This document shows, in pieces, positions 62,364 through 64,000 of a DNA stretch of 64,000 nt (positions within the stretch are counted from its first letter, which is position 1; every line of letters starts with the position of its first letter). This stretch comes from Mixophyes australis (Eukaryota > Chordata > Amphibia > Anura > Limnodynastidae): positions 558,001 to 622,000 of the forward strand of contig JAVHZZ010000068.1 in assembly GCA_036250195.1 (NCBI GenBank). The letters are read 5' to 3'. Below the pieces are notes generated by a model that saw only the letters and a program-made list of their open reading frames with translations, was not told where the DNA came from and made no database searches. The translations under genes were made by a program, and so were the position numbers.

Positions 62364-64000
62364 GATTCATGATTCATGATTCAATTTATGATTCATGATT
62401 CAACTCATGATTCAATTCATGATTCATGATTCGATTCATGATTCATGATTCAATTCATGATTCATGATTCATGATTCATGATTCATGATTCAATTCATGA
62501 TTCATGATTCATGATTCAAATCATTATTCATGATTCATGATTCAATTCATGATTCATGATTCGATTCATGATTCATGATTCAATTCATGATTCATGATTC
62601 ATGATTCAATTCATGATTCATGATTCAATTCATAATTCATGATTCATTATTCAATTCATGATTCATGATTCAATTCATAATTCAATTCATAATTCATGAT
62701 TCATGATTCATGGTTTATGATTCATGATTCATGATTCCATTCATGATTCAAGATTCATGATTCAATTCATAATTCAATTCATGATTCATGATTCATGATT
62801 CAATTCATGATTCATGATTCATAATTAAAATCATGATTCAATTCATGATTCGATTCCTGATTCAAATCATGATTCATGATTCAATTCATGATTAATGATT
62901 CATGATTCATGATTCAATTCATGATTCATGATTCATGATTCAATTCATGATTCATGAATCATGATTCAATTCATGATTCAATTCATGATTCATTTCATGA
63001 TTCATGATTCAATTTATGATTCATGATTCAACTCATGATTTAAATCATGATTCATGATTCGATTCATAATTCATGATTCATGATTCAATTCATGATTCAT
63101 GATTCAATTCATGATTCATGATTCAATACATGATTCATGATTCATGATTCATGATTCATGATTCAATTTATGATTCATGATTCAACTCATGATTCAATTC
63201 ATGATTCATGATTCGATTCATGATTCATGATTCAATTCATGATTCATGATTCATGATTCATGATTCATGATTCAATTCATGATTCATGATTCATGATTCA
63301 ATTCATTATTCATGATTCATGATTCAATTCATGATTCATGATTCGATTCATGATTCATGATTCGATTTATGATTTATGATTCATGATTCATGATTCAATT
63401 CATGATTCATGATTCATGATTCAATTCATGATTCATAATTCATAATTCATGATTCAATTCATGATTCATGATTCAATTCATGATTCATGATTCATGATTC
63501 AATTCATGATTCATAATTCATGATTCATGATTCAATTCATGATTCATGATTCAATTCATGATTCATGATTCATGATTCATGATTCAATTTATGATTCATG
63601 ATTCAACTCATGATTCAATTCATGATTCATGATTCGATTCATGATTCATGATTCGATTCATGATTCATGATTCATGATTCAATTCATGATTCATGATTCA
63701 TGATTCATGATTCAATTCATTATTCATGACTCATGATTCATTTCATGATTCATAATTCAATTCATGATTCGATTCATAATTCAATTCATGATACATGATT
63801 CAAATAATGTTTCAATTCATGATACATGATTCGATTCATGATTCATGATTCAATTCATGATTCATGATTCATGATTCGATTCATGATTCATGATTCATGA
63901 TTCAATTCATTAATTCATGATTCATGATTCAATTCATGATTCATGATTCATGATTCAATTCATGATTCATGATTCGATTCATGATTCATGATTCATGATT
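62364..64000 (+). repeat. 2,454-bp tandem unit, copy 2 (cut by window edge)
   Basis: Second copy of 59,910-62,363, still in register at the last base. No indel was seen over 1.6 kb. The array therefore continues beyond the window, probably with at least the rest of this unit. Confidence 0.9.

Larger units (their letters stand above)
20095..62832 (+). repeat. AATTAAAATC marker, about 19 copies, right two-thirds only
   Basis: The variant CATAATTAAAATCATG occurs with AATT starting at 20095, 23361, 26823, 29749, 30710, 32532, 35958, 37330, 37586, 41017, 42054, 43243 (followed by TTATG), 49919, 50967, 54632, 56088, 58323, 59535, 60369, 61974 and 62823. Decayed relatives are at about 44,136 (ATTATAATC) and 53,761 (ATTAAATTC). 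It is nearly always 40-100 bp downstream of ATTCAAGATTCATG and CATAATTCAATTC, and often upstream of ATTCCTGATTCAAATC. No copy was seen in the first 20 kb. Confidence 0.83.
28454..63733 (+). promoter_or_regulatory. TGACTCA (AP-1/GCN4-type) variant fixed in one HOR position
   Basis: CATTATTCATGACTCATG occurs with TGACTCA starting at 28454, 35154, 36273, 40203, 41301, 46514, 57551, 58607, 61273, 62258 and 63727; at 48,434 it reads TGACTAA. The heptad TGACTCA is the consensus site for AP-1/Gcn4 bZIP proteins. Scattered other copies are at 16193, 17393, 21327, 27936, 44215, 45776 and 47781, and TGAGTCA at 34519 and 39578. The background unit TGATTCA differs by one base, so these are single transitions spread by HOR amplification. 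Binding is possible but unproven, and no promoter is implied. Confidence 0.35.
1..64000 (+). repeat. Satellite array of ATTCATG heptamers and ATTC(A/G) pentamers
   Basis: The entire window consists of head-to-tail ATTCATG units broken by single pentamers, ATTCA (most common), ATTCG (common) or ATTTG (rare). Typical sub-blocks are two or three heptamers plus one pentamer (19 or 26 bp). Variation is mainly single substitutions (TTTATG, ATTCATA, ATTAATG, AATCATG, ATTCTTG), gain or loss of whole units, and loss of two bases, which turns a heptamer into a pentamer. The orientation is the same throughout. No unique sequence longer than a few tens of bases interrupts it. A eukaryotic heterochromatic satellite is the best interpretation; the species and chromosomal site cannot be read from the sequence. 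No open frame of note exists on either strand, so the whole length is gene-free. Confidence 0.97.

Noticed and set aside
1..64000. Protein-coding potential: countless ATG codons and short open frames
   Set aside because: ATG is part of the unit and overlaps TGA. A heptamer run meets TGA in all three frames of each strand every 21 bases. Only alternating 7+5 stretches (12 bp) stay open in some frames, giving short, low-complexity peptides with no ribosome-binding, splice or codon signal.
1..64000. CRISPR array
   Set aside because: The repeats are 5-7 bp and contiguous, and there are no unique spacers. The 19/26-bp sub-blocks differ only in unit number.
1..64000. Telomere repeats
   Set aside because: ATTCATG has no G-run and does not match a known telomerase template type such as TTAGGG, TTTAGGG or TTAGG. 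The array also contains many HORs, which telomeres lack.
1..64000. Assignment to a named satellite or species
   Set aside because: I do not recognise the motif. High A+T and short units occur in plants, insects, molluscs, fish and others, so any name would be a guess.
1..64000. Whole array as an assembly or polymerase artefact
   Set aside because: Many private variants, nested HORs of different ages and consistent local registers argue for real sequence. Individual perfect duplications (51.5-52.7 kb, 59.9-64 kb) may still need read support.
1..64000. CENP-B box or other centromere protein site
   Set aside because: No TTCG-N4-A-N2-CGGG-like sequence was seen. TTCG occurs but is always followed by ATTC or AATT, without the required G-rich half.

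Overview
The whole 64 kb is one uninterrupted short-motif satellite array. I found no gene, RNA gene, transposon, CRISPR array or stretch of unique sequence in it. Almost every base belongs to one of two related units on the + strand: a heptamer ATTCATG (same register as TCATGA+T) and a pentamer, ATTCA or ATTCG, rarely ATTTG (TCAA+T, TCGA+T, TTGA+T). Runs of one to eight heptamers, usually two or three, end in a single pentamer, so the commonest sub-blocks are 19 bp (7+7+5) and 26 bp (7+7+7+5). The unit composition is about 70% A+T. The motif never flips strand.

This looks like nuclear heterochromatin of a eukaryote (centromeric, pericentromeric or other blocks), because tens of kilobases of such a satellite with nested higher-order repeats are typical there and would be extraordinary in a prokaryote. 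I cannot name the organism: the motif is not a telomere repeat or satellite family I recognise.

Above the 5/7-bp level the array is a mosaic of higher-order repeats (HORs), which can be followed through rare variant units. Domain A (about 1-15.2 kb) consists of sub-blocks of roughly 0.6-1.1 kb, many introduced by a degenerate AT-only box (AATTTATTATTTAATT). It contains a copy pair 5,904 bp apart and a 1.41/3.80 kb series. Domain B (about 15.2-28.4 kb) has the same box at wider spacing in units of about 2.1 kb, then 3.27 kb. Domain C (about 28.4-64 kb) lacks the box and carries other diagnostic variants (AATTAAAATC, AAATAATG, TGACTCA). It is built of a roughly 5 kb tandem HOR (31.6-41.4 kb), a roughly 2 kb tandem HOR (44.6-48.5 kb), blocks copied from 17-20 kb away, an identical 571-bp tandem duplication (51.5-52.7 kb) and a 2,454-bp tandem duplication running off the right edge.

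The layers imply repeated unequal exchange or copying at many scales, some very recent. The units are notable in themselves: each full unit is a perfect palindrome (TCATGA or TCGA) plus one T, so each single strand could pair with itself with a T-T or A-A mismatch every 7 bases. The array cannot encode a long protein, because a heptamer run meets TGA in all frames of both strands every 21 bases. All comparisons were by eye; offsets come from matching rare variants, and boundaries are approximate unless stated.
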